Shown: positions 8,135 to 17,049, numbered from the stretch's first letter. The stretch is DNA of 64,000 bases from SCBR16-9 sp964537975 (GCA_964537975.1 CAZIDP010000019.1:7040-71039); one strand, 5' to 3'. Translations and numbers: made by a program. The notes: a model not told the origin generated them from the letters alone.

Positions 8135-9223
8135 TTCGGGCACAGCAGGCGTTTCGGTATTGTGTTGCTGTGCTTCCATCTCGTCGAGAAATGCTTTCAG
8201 TGATTCGTAGGAAGATTGAATTGACGGTTGATCCGCATTAATAGCGAGTGATTGTTCATACGCATATCGCGCAGCAGGGTAATTGCCCAGTTGCAGATGA
8301 ATGGCTGCAAGGAAGTTCCAGGTTTCGATATCGTCCGGACGCAGGACGGTGCAACGCTGCAAGGCAAGCACCGCTTCATGAATCCGCGCAGCCCGGTATA
8401 GTAAACGAGAATATGCGAAGTGATGTTCAGCCGTGTCCGGGAATGCACCTCGCGCTTGATCAAAATGCGCGAGACTCTCTCGTAATAATATTCGCGTTTG
8501 CGCGTCAAGAGGCTGTAATGCTCTTCCCAACACTTCCAAACGGTTTGAGGCTTCGAGTATCCTCCCGTCGCGGGCATCGAGCGCGGACAACAATACATGG
8601 GATGCAAGGTGTGAATCATCCAGCGTTAACGCAGCCTCGACACGTTCACGCGCAAAACTATAGAGACCCTTTTCGTAGTACAACCGGGCGAGTTCGTAGT
8701 CAATGCTGGGCTGTAATGCTTTGGTGTGGACTGGATTTTCGTCTGGTCGCAGTGCGTCCGCTTTCATCAATGCGGTAAAAGCCTGATCATGCCCGGCAGG
8801 CCCCATGGCGTTCCGGTTTTGTCCGAGTCGCAACCAGAGTTCGGCATTCTCTTGTTGATGCAGCACTGCCTTGTCCAGGTGTTCCGCGGCCAGGTCGTGG
8901 TAACCCAGTGATTCCAGCACATCCAACAGTGTTTGAAAGGTACTGTCGGTTTCCCGGTAATTCACTCCGGTATCTTCCAGAATTTTGACCGCTTCCAAAC
9001 GGTAGTTTCTTGCTTGAAATTCCAGGCGCCGTGCTTCGGTAATGTTGTTTTGCAGTCGATTGGCTGTTGCTTCCTGCTCCGCATCTGAAGCAGCTTGGAT
9101 CAGGCTAGTGACATCTTGCGGCAATGCAGCAGATGCTTCAATTACAAATACCACGACGAGTAACAACACTGCTATACTCGCCACTACGTAATGAAAACCA
9201 TACGGTGTAGCTAGCCGGCGCAT
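8105..9223 (-). CDS. Membrane-anchored TPR protein
   Basis: 372-residue protein translated from ATG 9223, just behind GGAGG. Longer frames reaching 9316 run back into hflX and have no ribosome site. Residues ~12-35 are one hydrophobic segment, most likely a signal anchor or uncleaved signal peptide ending in ASAALPQ. The rest is helical TPR repeats, e.g. AAEHLDKAVLHQQENAELWLR, AARIHEAVLALQRC and NYPAARYAYEQSLAINAD. TPR arrays are protein-binding scaffolds, and the partner cannot be named. The start codon overlaps the end of hflX by 13 bases, indicating translational coupling, and the 3' end overlaps lipB on the other strand. Confidence 0.75.
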   Translation of the reverse strand: MRRLATPYGFHYVVASIAVLLLVVVFVIEASAALPQDVTSLIQAASDAEQEATANRLQNNITEARRLEFQARNYRLEAVKILEDTGVNYRETDSTFQTLLDVLESLGYHDLAAEHLDKAVLHQQENAELWLRLGQNRNAMGPAGHDQAFTALMKADALRPDENPVHTKALQPSIDYELARLYYEKGLYSFARERVEAALTLDDSHLASHVLLSALDARDGRILEASNRLEVLGRALQPLDAQTRILLRESLAHFDQARGAFPDTAEHHFAYSRLLYRAARIHEAVLALQRCTVLRPDDIETWNFLAAIHLQLGNYPAARYAYEQSLAINADQPSIQSSYESLKAFLDEMEAQQHNTETPAVPESNAASIPLR

Positions 9224-10857
9224 CGTGCCTCCGAAATCAATGGTTCGTCTACATTCCATAACAGCATCTGCATCCTTTCCATCAAGGGTCTCAAAGTCGC
9301 GGAATCCATCGCGCATGCCGAAACACCATCATAGCGCACGAGCATGCCATTCAACTCATCTGGATCACATATGTCGGATTTATTCAAGACACAGACCGTG
9401 GGTTTTTGGTCCAGTTCCAGATCATGCAGCACCTTCCGAACCGTGAGAAATTTGTCTTCAAAATCGGTCGCTGATGCATCCATTACGTGCAATAACAAGT
9501 CCGCTTCATGCAGCTCTTCAAATGTCGTGCGAAATGCTGCCATAAGGTCTTCCGGCAGGTCCCGGATAAAACCCACGGTATCCGTAATGATTATCTCCCG
9601 CTCTTGCGGGAAGCGCAGACGGCGAGAAACCGGGTTCAAGGTAGCGAACAAGGCATTTTCAGCCGTGACTTCGCTGTGGGTCAATGTATTCAGCAACGTT
9701 GATTTACCAGCATTGGTGTAGCCCACCACCGCGACCGTTGGTACTCCTTTTCGGGTACGGGCCTTACGCCGAAGCTCACGCCGCTTACCCAACTGGACGA
9801 CTTCCTTTTCCAACCGCGCGATGCGATCGCGGGCTCGACGACGATCAATCTCGAGTTTTGTTTCCCCGGGACCTCGGCCACCGATACCCCCTGCAAGTCG
9901 GGAAAAGGCTGTTTGCCTGATACCCAGGAACGGCAATCGATACCGCAATTGCGCCAGCTCAACCTGGATTTGCCCTTCCCGCGTCACCGCGTGCTGTGCG
10001 AAAATGTCCAGTATAACCTGGGTTCGGTCAAGAATCCGTAAGTCGGTCAGCTCGGACAACGATTTAACTTGTGAAGGCGTCAGGTCCAAATCAAATAAGA
10101 TAAGTTCAGCGCCAAGTTGCATAGCCTTGATGATCGCGAATTTCAGCTTGCCTTTACCGGTAACAAATTTGGCGTCCGTATCCCGGCGTTGTATCATCGT
10201 ATGTACCACATCAATTCCGGCACTCCGTGCCAACTCCCGTAGTTCATCGACGGAATCCTGGGCAATGGAAGGTGGTTTCCTGGAGACATGAATTATCATG
10301 GCACGGTCTCGGTTGTCTCCGGCACGACGCGGTTTCCGGTTGCGGGCAAACTCTTCCTCCAGCGCATCAATCATTTCGAGAAAATCATTTTTCAGATCAT
10401 GCACGGAGACTTTGGGGAGTATTTCCCACGGGGTATCCCCATCATTGGCAGGCAACAGATGGGCTTGCTGTACATCACCGGGTAGCCCGTCTTCCAAAAC
10501 ATTGACCGCGGCGATGAGGTCCATACGCAGCAATGCCAGGTCTGTCAGGTCATCGTCATTCAGAGGTTCGTTCTTGAGGTGGGTATGGATTAGACGGAGA
10601 CCACAGAAACGGTCCAGCCCTCGCCGTTGAATATCTGGTAAAAATAATGCGCGTGCATCCCCCACTACTACTGCCCGCACCATACCCCGCCGGTCCAGCA
10701 TAACCCCGACCTGGCGCTGGATGTCCAGCGATATTTCCGTCATGGCACGTGCCATTTCCGGCGTTACAACATATTCGGCCAGCGTCTTGCGCTTGGCCAG
10801 GCGTTCCAAACTTTTAAGTTGGGAGGACTTGAGTCCGCCCGTGTTGCCTGTTAGCAG
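9211..10857 (-). CDS. hflX: Ribosome-associated GTPase HflX with N-terminal extension
   Basis: HflX binds 50S subunits and splits stalled ribosomes. Visible parts are an N-terminal extension (~1-185) with MDRRGMVRAVVVGDAR-type and HTHLKNEPLNDDDLTDLALLR-type blocks, then the HflX glycine-rich core (RDTDAKFVTGKGKL; GGIGGRGPGETKLEIDRRR), then the G domain with VVGYTNAGKSTLLN, TDTVGFI and NKSD. The first ATG/GTG/TTG codon is TTG 10809. The frame, however, continues upstream with LTGNTGGLKSSQLKSLERL, the conserved beginning of this HflX subfamily as I know it. A CTG at 10857 has AAAGGAG 8 bases before it, so I take CTG 10857 as the start (548 residues); 10809 is the fallback. It is coupled to the TPR gene downstream. 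Confidence 0.9.
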   Translation of the reverse strand: MLTGNTGGLKSSQLKSLERLAKRKTLAEYVVTPEMARAMTEISLDIQRQVGVMLDRRGMVRAVVVGDARALFLPDIQRRGLDRFCGLRLIHTHLKNEPLNDDDLTDLALLRMDLIAAVNVLEDGLPGDVQQAHLLPANDGDTPWEILPKVSVHDLKNDFLEMIDALEEEFARNRKPRRAGDNRDRAMIIHVSRKPPSIAQDSVDELRELARSAGIDVVHTMIQRRDTDAKFVTGKGKLKFAIIKAMQLGAELILFDLDLTPSQVKSLSELTDLRILDRTQVILDIFAQHAVTREGQIQVELAQLRYRLPFLGIRQTAFSRLAGGIGGRGPGETKLEIDRRRARDRIARLEKEVVQLGKRRELRRKARTRKGVPTVAVVGYTNAGKSTLLNTLTHSEVTAENALFATLNPVSRRLRFPQEREIIITDTVGFIRDLPEDLMAAFRTTFEELHEADLLLHVMDASATDFEDKFLTVRKVLHDLELDQKPTVCVLNKSDICDPDELNGMLVRYDGVSACAMDSATLRPLMERMQMLLWNVDEPLISEARCAG

Positions 10858-10973
10858 CCGAACCGCTCCTTTCTGTATCCATTGTGCATACGTGTAATCA
10901 GCAATCTGTCTTCGTTACCCCAAGTAACGTTGATTTAATTATAAATGAGGACGGCTTGTCATGCAAAACATTG

Positions 10974-11627
10974 TTATTCTGATTTTCCTTTTAAATCACG
11001 AATGTCCAGTATAACTGGACAAATGCGACGCAAGAAATCTTTTTGATGTGAAACGACAATCATTTCATGGGACAATTCTTCCAAAACGTTTAACAGGCGC
11101 TCTACAGCCGCGTCATCCAATCCAGTAAACGGTTCATCCAGTAGTAATACCCGTGGTGACATCGCCAGCACACCAGCCAAAGCGATCAGACGTTTTTCTC
11201 CGCCTGACAGACGGTAGGTAACGCGTGACTCAAAGCCTGCCAAGCCCAGCTCAGATAGAATCGTTCGAGCAATGATTTCTGCTTCCTCCCCTGTTTTCCC
11301 CAGATTCAATGGGCCGAAAATTACATCTTCCAACACAGTGGGGCAAAACAATTGATCGTCGGCATCCTGGAACAATAAACCTACCTGCCGCCGGACACTT
11401 AAATAGTCTTCATGAGCATCGCACTTTTTACCTAATACCGATATTGTACCGAATTGCGGTGTGAGCAATCCGACTATCAGTTTTAATAAAGAAGACTTAC
11501 CACTTCCACTTGGCCCGATAAGCCCGATACGTTGTTCCGACTCCAGCAGCAACGACACATCCTGCAGAACCGGACTGCTGTTTCCGTCATAGGAAAAATA
11601 GATATGTTCCAGTTGAATCAACGCCAT
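10974..11627 (-). CDS. nikO: Energy-coupling factor ATPase of a nickel/cobalt transporter
   Basis: 217-residue ABC ATPase that powers the ECF transporter encoded by this operon. Walker A is GLIGPSGSGKSSLLK, the Q-loop region is VGLLFQDADDQLF, the signature is YRLSGGEKRLIALAG, Walker B is VLLLDEPFTGLD, and the switch histidine is in EMIVVSHQKDF. The QDADDQLF segment is typical of CbiO/NikO-type ECF ATPases. The start overlaps the end of the nikQ gene by 10 bases. It is the last gene of the nikK-M-L-Q-O operon, with hflX about 116 bases further on. Confidence 0.9.
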   Translation of the reverse strand: MALIQLEHIYFSYDGNSSPVLQDVSLLLESEQRIGLIGPSGSGKSSLLKLIVGLLTPQFGTISVLGKKCDAHEDYLSVRRQVGLLFQDADDQLFCPTVLEDVIFGPLNLGKTGEEAEIIARTILSELGLAGFESRVTYRLSGGEKRLIALAGVLAMSPRVLLLDEPFTGLDDAAVERLLNVLEELSHEMIVVSHQKDFLRRICPVILDIRDLKGKSE

Positions 11628-12373
11628 GAGTATGCTTCCATGATAAACAAAGCCAACAACAGAAATGTAAACAGGACACCAAACCGCATGTCATGAGAAC
11701 GCAATTGCAAGGGATGCGTAACAGGGAATTTTCCGGTAAAGCCACGGCATGCCATGGCTTCCTCAATGCGTTCCGCCCGGTCAAACGCGCGAACCAGCAG
11801 CATACCCACCAGGTTGGCCAGTGAATGAATGGTGTGATAATTTGCCTTAGGCACAAACCCCCTCACTTTCATGGCGTCGCGTAAACGTCGGTACTCGAAA
11901 TGCATGACATCCAGATAACGTACTGTGAACAAGAGCAGGCGGGTAAGTTTCACTGGAAATCGCAGACATTCCAGACTGTGTCCCAGAACAATTGGCGGTA
12001 TGGTGCTGAAGAAAACGGTAATCACCAACAGGATGGCATTACTTTTCAACAGGAGCAACAAAGAGCGTTCCAGCGGGTAAGTATCGGTCAAGGTCAGGTT
12101 TCCATCAGAAAAGCGCATGTAGGGTAGCACCAACAGAAATACCAGCACACTAAGCATGAGATTCAGCGGGAGCAGCCGTTTCAACAAGACCCGGCAGGGC
12201 AAGCTGGAAGCCGCGTAGGCAACGATGCCGACAAGCAGCGCCAAGGAAGCTGCTGGTGGAGTGGTCACCATGGCAATGAGAAAGGCAAAACTCACGGCAC
12301 AGCAGATACGAACGCGTGGGTCCAATTCCTGCAACCAGGGGCGACAGGCGTTTTCTAGGGCTTCGACAAGCAA
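11618..12373 (-). CDS. nikQ: Energy-coupling factor transmembrane protein (CbiQ/NikQ)
   Basis: 251-residue integral membrane T-component that links the ATPase to the substrate-binding S-component. About five hydrophobic segments are visible. The cytoplasmic coupling region contains RLRDAMKVRGFV and a second ERIEEAMACRGFTG; these are the two A-R-G type motifs that contact the ATPase Q-helices in CbiQ/EcfT proteins. The gene lies 1 base after nikL and overlaps nikO. Placement in this operon indicates nickel or cobalt rather than vitamin transport. Confidence 0.9.
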   Translation of the reverse strand: MLVEALENACRPWLQELDPRVRICCAVSFAFLIAMVTTPPAASLALLVGIVAYAASSLPCRVLLKRLLPLNLMLSVLVFLLVLPYMRFSDGNLTLTDTYPLERSLLLLLKSNAILLVITVFFSTIPPIVLGHSLECLRFPVKLTRLLLFTVRYLDVMHFEYRRLRDAMKVRGFVPKANYHTIHSLANLVGMLLVRAFDRAERIEEAMACRGFTGKFPVTHPLQLRSHDMRFGVLFTFLLLALFIMEAYSWR

Positions 12374-12374
12374 T

Positions 12375-13022
12375 TTACCGCCCCTGACTGGCCGGTTTGA
12401 ACTTCAAGTAGGCCAACAATCCGACAATCCCGGCAATATACCCGATACCGCCGAGAATGTCACGGAAGCGGATACGATGTTCAATTCTGGCTATCTCATT
12501 TCTCAAGACTGCACTTTGCCGCATCACAGCGCGGTCGATACTTTGTTCCAAGGTGCTCAGTAAATCTTGTGAAGCGTGCTCCGGCAATGATGCCTCAAGC
12601 GTGCCTGATTGGTCTGATGCCGCAACGTCTGATATACCAATACCTTCAACTGTATCGACTGCTTTTGCATCGTCATCCCAGCGGGGAAGTGCCTCCGGTA
12701 ATTCCGCTTCTGATAGCACAAAGGTTGCGCGATGGGCATCAGGGGTGTCCACTTGAATATTCAAATCCCCTCGCACCGGTGTCTGGTATTGAAATGAGCC
12801 GTCTGATTCCAGTGGGAACTCAGCGAGCAGCGCGCCATCCGGGGTGCGTAAACGTACATGCCCTGCATTGGGTGCGCCACTGGGGACATACCGGGTCTCA
12901 CCATAGATGACCGCTCCATCCACATAGACATACAAATCCATACGATGTGCGAGTGCCGATATCTGTAGTGCCAACAGGAAGACTGAAACAATGCCTGCAA
13001 CTGGTCGTAGGCTATCACGCAT
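12375..13022 (-). CDS. nikL: Periplasmic/membrane accessory component NikL of the nickel ECF transporter
   Basis: 215 residues. An N-terminal signal segment (SVFLLALQISALA) is followed at once by HRMDLYVYVDGAVIYGE. A histidine at the mature N-terminus, a beta-rich domain with GETRY and a C-terminal membrane helix (GGIGYIAGIVGLLAYL) are the features of NikL. A charged, probably helical stretch precedes that helix. NikL and NikK replace NikN in one class of nickel/cobalt ECF transporters. The role is inferred from family and operon position. The start overlaps the end of nikM by 8 bases. Confidence 0.8.
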   Translation of the reverse strand: MRDSLRPVAGIVSVFLLALQISALAHRMDLYVYVDGAVIYGETRYVPSGAPNAGHVRLRTPDGALLAEFPLESDGSFQYQTPVRGDLNIQVDTPDAHRATFVLSEAELPEALPRWDDDAKAVDTVEGIGISDVAASDQSGTLEASLPEHASQDLLSTLEQSIDRAVMRQSAVLRNEIARIEHRIRFRDILGGIGYIAGIVGLLAYLKFKPASQGR

Positions 13023-13659
13023 TGGAGGCCTCCGGCATAGCTGTCAGGTTGAAGACTTCCGGTCGTACCCGCAGCAAGTATGAAAGAATGGTTCCAGTAG
13101 CAATGCCTTCCATTACCATGATGGGCAGGTGTGCCACGAGAATTGCGCCGGCTGCGGTCATGAATTCAGGTCCACCCGACAACAACACCAGGGAAAACAG
13201 GATGGCCGCACCTGCCACCGCGAAGATTCCTGCTAGCATACCGGTCAACGCGCCTCCAGATATGGCACGTTGTTTCTTCGTTACATCCAGCTGGATGTAG
13301 GGGCGGAAAATGTAATAGCAGCCCACAGCAGGCAATGCCATGGTGAGGGTGTTCACCCCCAAAACCGAGATACCGCCGAATCCGAAGAACAAGGATTGTA
13401 AAGTCAACCCGATGAATATGGCCGGGAACGCGGCCCAACCCAGCAGTATCCCCAGCAGTCCATTGAGAATAAAATGAGCACTGGCTACACCAAAGGATAC
13501 GTGGACCAAGGATGCGACAAAGAAGGCAGCCGTAAGCACACCAACCCGTGGCACATCATTGGTATCCATTTTCTTCAACCCGATTCCCACGCCTGCCGCG
13601 GCACACAGGGTACCCACAACGATGACTGGCGGACTCAGAATACCTTCTACTATATGCAT
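13015..13659 (-). CDS. nikM: Nickel/cobalt ECF transporter substrate-binding protein (CbiM/NikM)
   Basis: 214-residue S-component. It begins MHIVEGILSPP; the N-terminal amine, His2 and the MHxxEG context form the square-planar metal site in CbiM/NikM. Further conserved histidines occur in LVHVSFGVASAHF. Six to seven hydrophobic helices fill the rest, with GFGGISVLGVNTLTMALPA typical of the family. Whether the physiological metal is Ni2+ or Co2+ cannot be decided from sequence; the presence of nikK and nikL beside it favours nickel. The gene is co-directional with nikK, 15 bases downstream of it. Confidence 0.93.
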   Translation of the reverse strand: MHIVEGILSPPVIVVGTLCAAAGVGIGLKKMDTNDVPRVGVLTAAFFVASLVHVSFGVASAHFILNGLLGILLGWAAFPAIFIGLTLQSLFFGFGGISVLGVNTLTMALPAVGCYYIFRPYIQLDVTKKQRAISGGALTGMLAGIFAVAGAAILFSLVLLSGGPEFMTAAGAILVAHLPIMVMEGIATGTILSYLLRVRPEVFNLTAMPEASNA

Positions 13660-13674
13660 GATGACGTAATTCCT

Positions 13675-14541
13675 TTATTCCACTTCAAAGGTCAACGTGG
13701 CATAGTATTGTTCAATGTTACACAGCGCTTCTCGTTCTGGTTCGGGAGGTGTCGTGTGTTCGATTTGTACCAGGTAAAGGCCTTTCCTGGGCAAATCCAC
13801 TTGAACCAGGCCGGCTTCATCTGACACAAGACGTTGGGAAAAGGCCTGTCGTGGATGATCACCCATATGACGCACAAAAACCACGGCGGCTTCCAATGGT
13901 TCTCCTTTGAACTGCACCATCACCGGCAACTTCTGATAGGCTTCACCCATCTTACGCCCCGGGTTCTCCATTGGAATTAACTCCAAGGTATCGCCCAGTG
14001 CGTGTTGCGCAGATGCATCGCTGCCTCTTCCGACATTGATGACAGCTTTGGCACGCATTTCAAAGTAGCCGCTGTAGACGATGTTATCCAAACCTGTTTT
14101 CGGCCCGGCAAATTCCTTTTCTTCGCCCTCTTCTTCATACCAGGTGAAGTAATGGTCTTCATATACAGCGTGACCAATATGCGTGCCAGCCGCTTCAGGC
14201 GCATACAACGCAACCTGGAAAGTGTCATCCATAGGCTCCAGACGTGTTTCTGAACCATCCGGCGCAATGACTGCGTAACGGGTTACCTTCTCCTGTGGAA
14301 GTGGCTCATCAACGGGATAGGTGTGCCCCCAGCCCAGATAGAAATGGGTTTCTGCCGGTGTTCCGCCATGCGATTCGGACTCCAAATCCAGCTTGTACCA
14401 GGCACTATGCAGTACAAAAAAATGCGCCTGGGCTGAAGGAGTGATAAGTCCTGATGTCAATGTGGCAAGCAACAATGAGACAAAAACACAACGTGCTGTT
14501 GAATTCGCACGAAAACAGGTATTATTAAAAAATATATTCAT
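13675..14541 (-). CDS. nikK: NikK-type DUF4198 periplasmic protein
   Basis: 288 residues from ATG 14541; a TTG two codons upstream is less likely. Residues ~14-39 form a signal peptide ending PSAQA, so the mature protein would begin HFFVLHSAWYKLD, a His-rich N-terminus typical of the DUF4198/NikK family and likely to bind metal. The rest is beta-sandwich-like, with GGTPAETHFYLGWGHTYP and a late DEAGLVQVDLPRKGLY (carboxypeptidase-regulatory-like fold). It is first in the nik operon, so the palindrome 50-75 bases upstream is well placed to control the whole unit. Confidence 0.85.
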   Translation of the reverse strand: MNIFFNNTCFRANSTARCVFVSLLLATLTSGLITPSAQAHFFVLHSAWYKLDLESESHGGTPAETHFYLGWGHTYPVDEPLPQEKVTRYAVIAPDGSETRLEPMDDTFQVALYAPEAAGTHIGHAVYEDHYFTWYEEEGEEKEFAGPKTGLDNIVYSGYFEMRAKAVINVGRGSDASAQHALGDTLELIPMENPGRKMGEAYQKLPVMVQFKGEPLEAAVVFVRHMGDHPRQAFSQRLVSDEAGLVQVDLPRKGLYLVQIEHTTPPEPEREALCNIEQYYATLTFEVE

Positions 14542-14592
14542 GTACAATCACCACAGCGTTAACAGGCATCGAATATAAAAACAATGTATCCG

Positions 14593-14617
14593 TATTACGA
14601 TTTACAAATTCGTAATA
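14593..14617. promoter_or_regulatory. Palindrome upstream of the nik operon (candidate metalloregulator operator)
   Basis: TATTACGA (14593-14600) and TCGTAATA (14610-14617) are perfect 8-base arms with a 9-base A/T-rich centre. The site lies 52-76 bases before the nikK ATG and 43 bases after the end of the patatin gene. Its position fits an operator; the regulator is unknown. It does not match the GTATGA-N16-TCATAC NikR half-sites. Confidence 0.5.
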
Positions 14618-14659
14618 TACCGGATTGATGCAAAAACATCAAGATTTTGTGGAAGGTTG

Positions 14660-16297
14660 CTATTGTTCGGGGGCAAACCAGGCGTTCCCATACCGAGACA
14701 CAGCCCAGTCCAGTACCTCTTGGCGGGCCAGCATCACCGCGAAGCGTGCCGTAACCTTGATGGCAGCCATTTCTTCATCACGAAGATGTGAGAACGACGT
14801 GCCAATCCCCAAGGTAATATCCAGCAGATTTTCTGGTGTTTTAACCAATGGTTCCTCGGCACAAAATTCCAGAAGCATCTGTTGTTCATGAGTCAGCTCG
14901 AAACGTTCGGAATTGGGCATATGCTCCAGCCAGGCGGTGTAACGAAAGCGTACCAGGTCGTAGACTTCAAGTGCTTCCTGGGCTTCAATCAAACGGTGCT
15001 TCGCATTTTGGCCTGCCTGCCAATTGGCACGAAAGGATGCCGTCATCTCCTGAAACCAGCCGTAGTTCAAGACCTTTCCGCCCGCTCCGGGTGGTCGCAA
15101 TACATGATAACCGGCGTCTATACTGATCATTAAGGGTATTCCCCGGTCGGGATGCTCTTCTCTGATTTTTTCAAATAAGCGGCCTATCATGCCAATACCA
15201 CGATTGTCGATGAGACCCCCATCCTTGAGTTCGTAGATACCGCTATACCCTTCCTGTGTACGGGCACGTTTCATTCGCTGACGTTGCCTTGCGTCAAGAC
15301 CATCCAGCACCCAGGGTTGATCTTCCATAACTTTTAAAAGACCAGAACGGGCAACACCGGGATATGCCAGGCTGTTATAACATGCTTCTCCCAAGGGATA
15401 CCGCATGGGATCAGAACGGAACGTTTCTAAGGTCTGCACATCCACAGACCAGGGGAAATTGCTATTGAGGTTCAAGGCATATCGGTAGGGCAAGCGTGTG
15501 AAGATAAATTCAGTACCAGGATCATTAATAATGGTACTTCCGATGAGTAGAACGGGCGTCGAGGGTAAATCGCCAAACGTCAGGCCACTGGCCGGGCGAA
15601 TGGGACTGCCCTCAAAATACGTCGCAGCCAGGGCCGCAGAAAATGCTGGTCGCGTATTCATGTCGAAGATAAAATCACGTACAACCCAGTCCGGACGCAG
15701 CGGTAAAGCCTTAGCACCACGAATGATCGGATTCAGGTTCAGGCCCTCCGGCCAGTGGTCGACTTCCAAGCCTTCAGGACACTGGCCTCCCTGGTCCAGG
15801 ACATATAGAGCCGCGGGAATCGCCCCGGTGGAAACACCGGAAACATAATCCACTTCCTGAAGCAGATTCATGGACCATTCCTTGCTTTCTGACTCGATAT
15901 GCAATGCTCCAAATGCACGAAATTCAGCGATACAAGCAGCACTAAAGAGCACCCCCCTGCTGCCCCCACCAGAAAAAGCCAGCCCGATCAATGGGTCATT
16001 CTCATAACTGCCCGCTGCCTTGGTCTTCACATACTGGTGGTAGGCCGTCGGATACTGTTCAGCCAGCGCCAATTCTGACTGCCAACGATTTTGAGCTTCG
16101 ATGACAGCGGCATCACTGGCATCTGGTAAAGGTTGGTTACTGGGTCTGTCCAGGCGTGGGGCGGGCAACTTGGAATCAACATAACGCACTACAACACAAC
16201 CCGGAAAGATAAGCAGGAAAGTAATCAAATATACCAGGCAGGTAATAAAAGATACTGGTTTCTGATTGATTCTTTTTATGCGTGGAAAAACTCTCAT
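14660..16297 (-). CDS. Patatin-like phospholipase, predicted lipoprotein
   Basis: 545-residue serine acyl hydrolase. The N-terminus has a basic stretch, a hydrophobic core and a lipobox, LLIFPGC, so it is probably lipid-anchored. The patatin fold follows: the oxyanion-hole loop GLAFSGGGSRGVLFS (~residue 107), the nucleophile elbow GVSTGA (GxSxG), and the catalytic aspartate in KDGGLIDNRG. Family members cleave phospholipids or other acyl esters through a Ser-Asp dyad; the substrate is not known. It begins 8 bases after the end of an unknown membrane protein gene and is probably co-transcribed with it. Outer-membrane periplasmic-face location is inferred from the lipobox. Confidence 0.88.
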   Translation of the reverse strand: MRVFPRIKRINQKPVSFITCLVYLITFLLIFPGCVVVRYVDSKLPAPRLDRPSNQPLPDASDAAVIEAQNRWQSELALAEQYPTAYHQYVKTKAAGSYENDPLIGLAFSGGGSRGVLFSAACIAEFRAFGALHIESESKEWSMNLLQEVDYVSGVSTGAIPAALYVLDQGGQCPEGLEVDHWPEGLNLNPIIRGAKALPLRPDWVVRDFIFDMNTRPAFSAALAATYFEGSPIRPASGLTFGDLPSTPVLLIGSTIINDPGTEFIFTRLPYRYALNLNSNFPWSVDVQTLETFRSDPMRYPLGEACYNSLAYPGVARSGLLKVMEDQPWVLDGLDARQRQRMKRARTQEGYSGIYELKDGGLIDNRGIGMIGRLFEKIREEHPDRGIPLMISIDAGYHVLRPPGAGGKVLNYGWFQEMTASFRANWQAGQNAKHRLIEAQEALEVYDLVRFRYTAWLEHMPNSERFELTHEQQMLLEFCAEEPLVKTPENLLDITLGIGTSFSHLRDEEMAAIKVTARFAVMLARQEVLDWAVSRYGNAWFAPEQ

Positions 16298-16305
16298 GAA
16301 TTCTG

Positions 16306-17049
16306 TCAGTCAGCAGACATGATTTGCGGGTAAGGGTGCAACTCAACCACAAGTGTGTTGTACATTTCAGAATAGGACATCGTCGTCAGGGGCGCCAAAA
16401 CCATTAACGCGATACAGGCAACACCAAGTCCTATCGACAGCCAATCGCCAATACCCCAGCGACCGCTCCAGTCACCCCAATTCACAGAATGAACCGTTGC
16501 CAGGTCTTTACTCTTTTGTTCGGATATCTTATCCAGACTTTCTTCAATTGTCTCTTTAATCGGTGGCAAGACATTTTTTATCTCTGCATTTTCACTACGC
16601 CTGAATATGCTGCGTCGTATGGCGCGCAATACTTGCACCAGATCATCCAGAGACAACAAAACGCCCCGCAACACACGCTGCCATGCAGCGATACGTGCGC
16701 CACCGCGAATTGCACCTTGAGATATGCCACCGCCCAATTGTGCTACAGAACGTATCCCCAGGACACCGAGTACTACGTCCATGTACAAAGATAGTGCCAA
16801 AGCAAACAAGACCAATGCGATGTCGAGCTTAACTTCCCATAATGCCTGCAATACTACCAGACGCATGTTGGGTTGCAGATAATATTGACGGATGATTTCC
16901 AACAGAGCATGTACGGCTACGACCACCACCAGCCAGAACAGGCTGATAGCAATACTTAACACGACAGCCAGCGTGACATAGCTGATGACAAACAACCACT
17001 TGTAATCGTGATCAATAATCCAGTTTCGTATCGAAGTTGGAATTGGCAT
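16306..17049 (-). CDS. Unrecognised multi-pass membrane protein
   Basis: 247 residues; I do not recognise a family. Two or three hydrophobic segments lie in the N-terminal 95 residues (WLFVISYVTLAVVLSIAIS; FWLVVVVAVHALLE; LDIALVLFALALSLYMDVV). A glycine-rich GGGISQGAIRGGARIAAW patch follows, then an amphipathic, charged region (~125-190) with likely coiled-coil character. A last membrane helix lies near 210 (IGLGVACIALMVLAPL). AAGG lies about 10 bases before ATG 17049. It sits between the ABC exporter genes (43 bases upstream) and the patatin gene (8 bases downstream), and could be part of an envelope lipid unit, but that is only positional evidence. Confidence 0.65.
   Translation of the reverse strand: MPIPTSIRNWIIDHDYKWLFVISYVTLAVVLSIAISLFWLVVVVAVHALLEIIRQYYLQPNMRLVVLQALWEVKLDIALVLFALALSLYMDVVLGVLGIRSVAQLGGGISQGAIRGGARIAAWQRVLRGVLLSLDDLVQVLRAIRRSIFRRSENAEIKNVLPPIKETIEESLDKISEQKSKDLATVHSVNWGDWSGRWGIGDWLSIGLGVACIALMVLAPLTTMSYSEMYNTLVVELHPYPQIMSAD

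Noticed and set aside
14593..14617. Palindrome as terminator of the patatin gene
   Set aside because: It lies beyond the patatin stop only on the plus strand; the patatin gene is on the minus strand and ends at 14660, so the palindrome is downstream of that stop but also before nikK. Arms are A/T-rich, with no T run, so an operator is the better reading.
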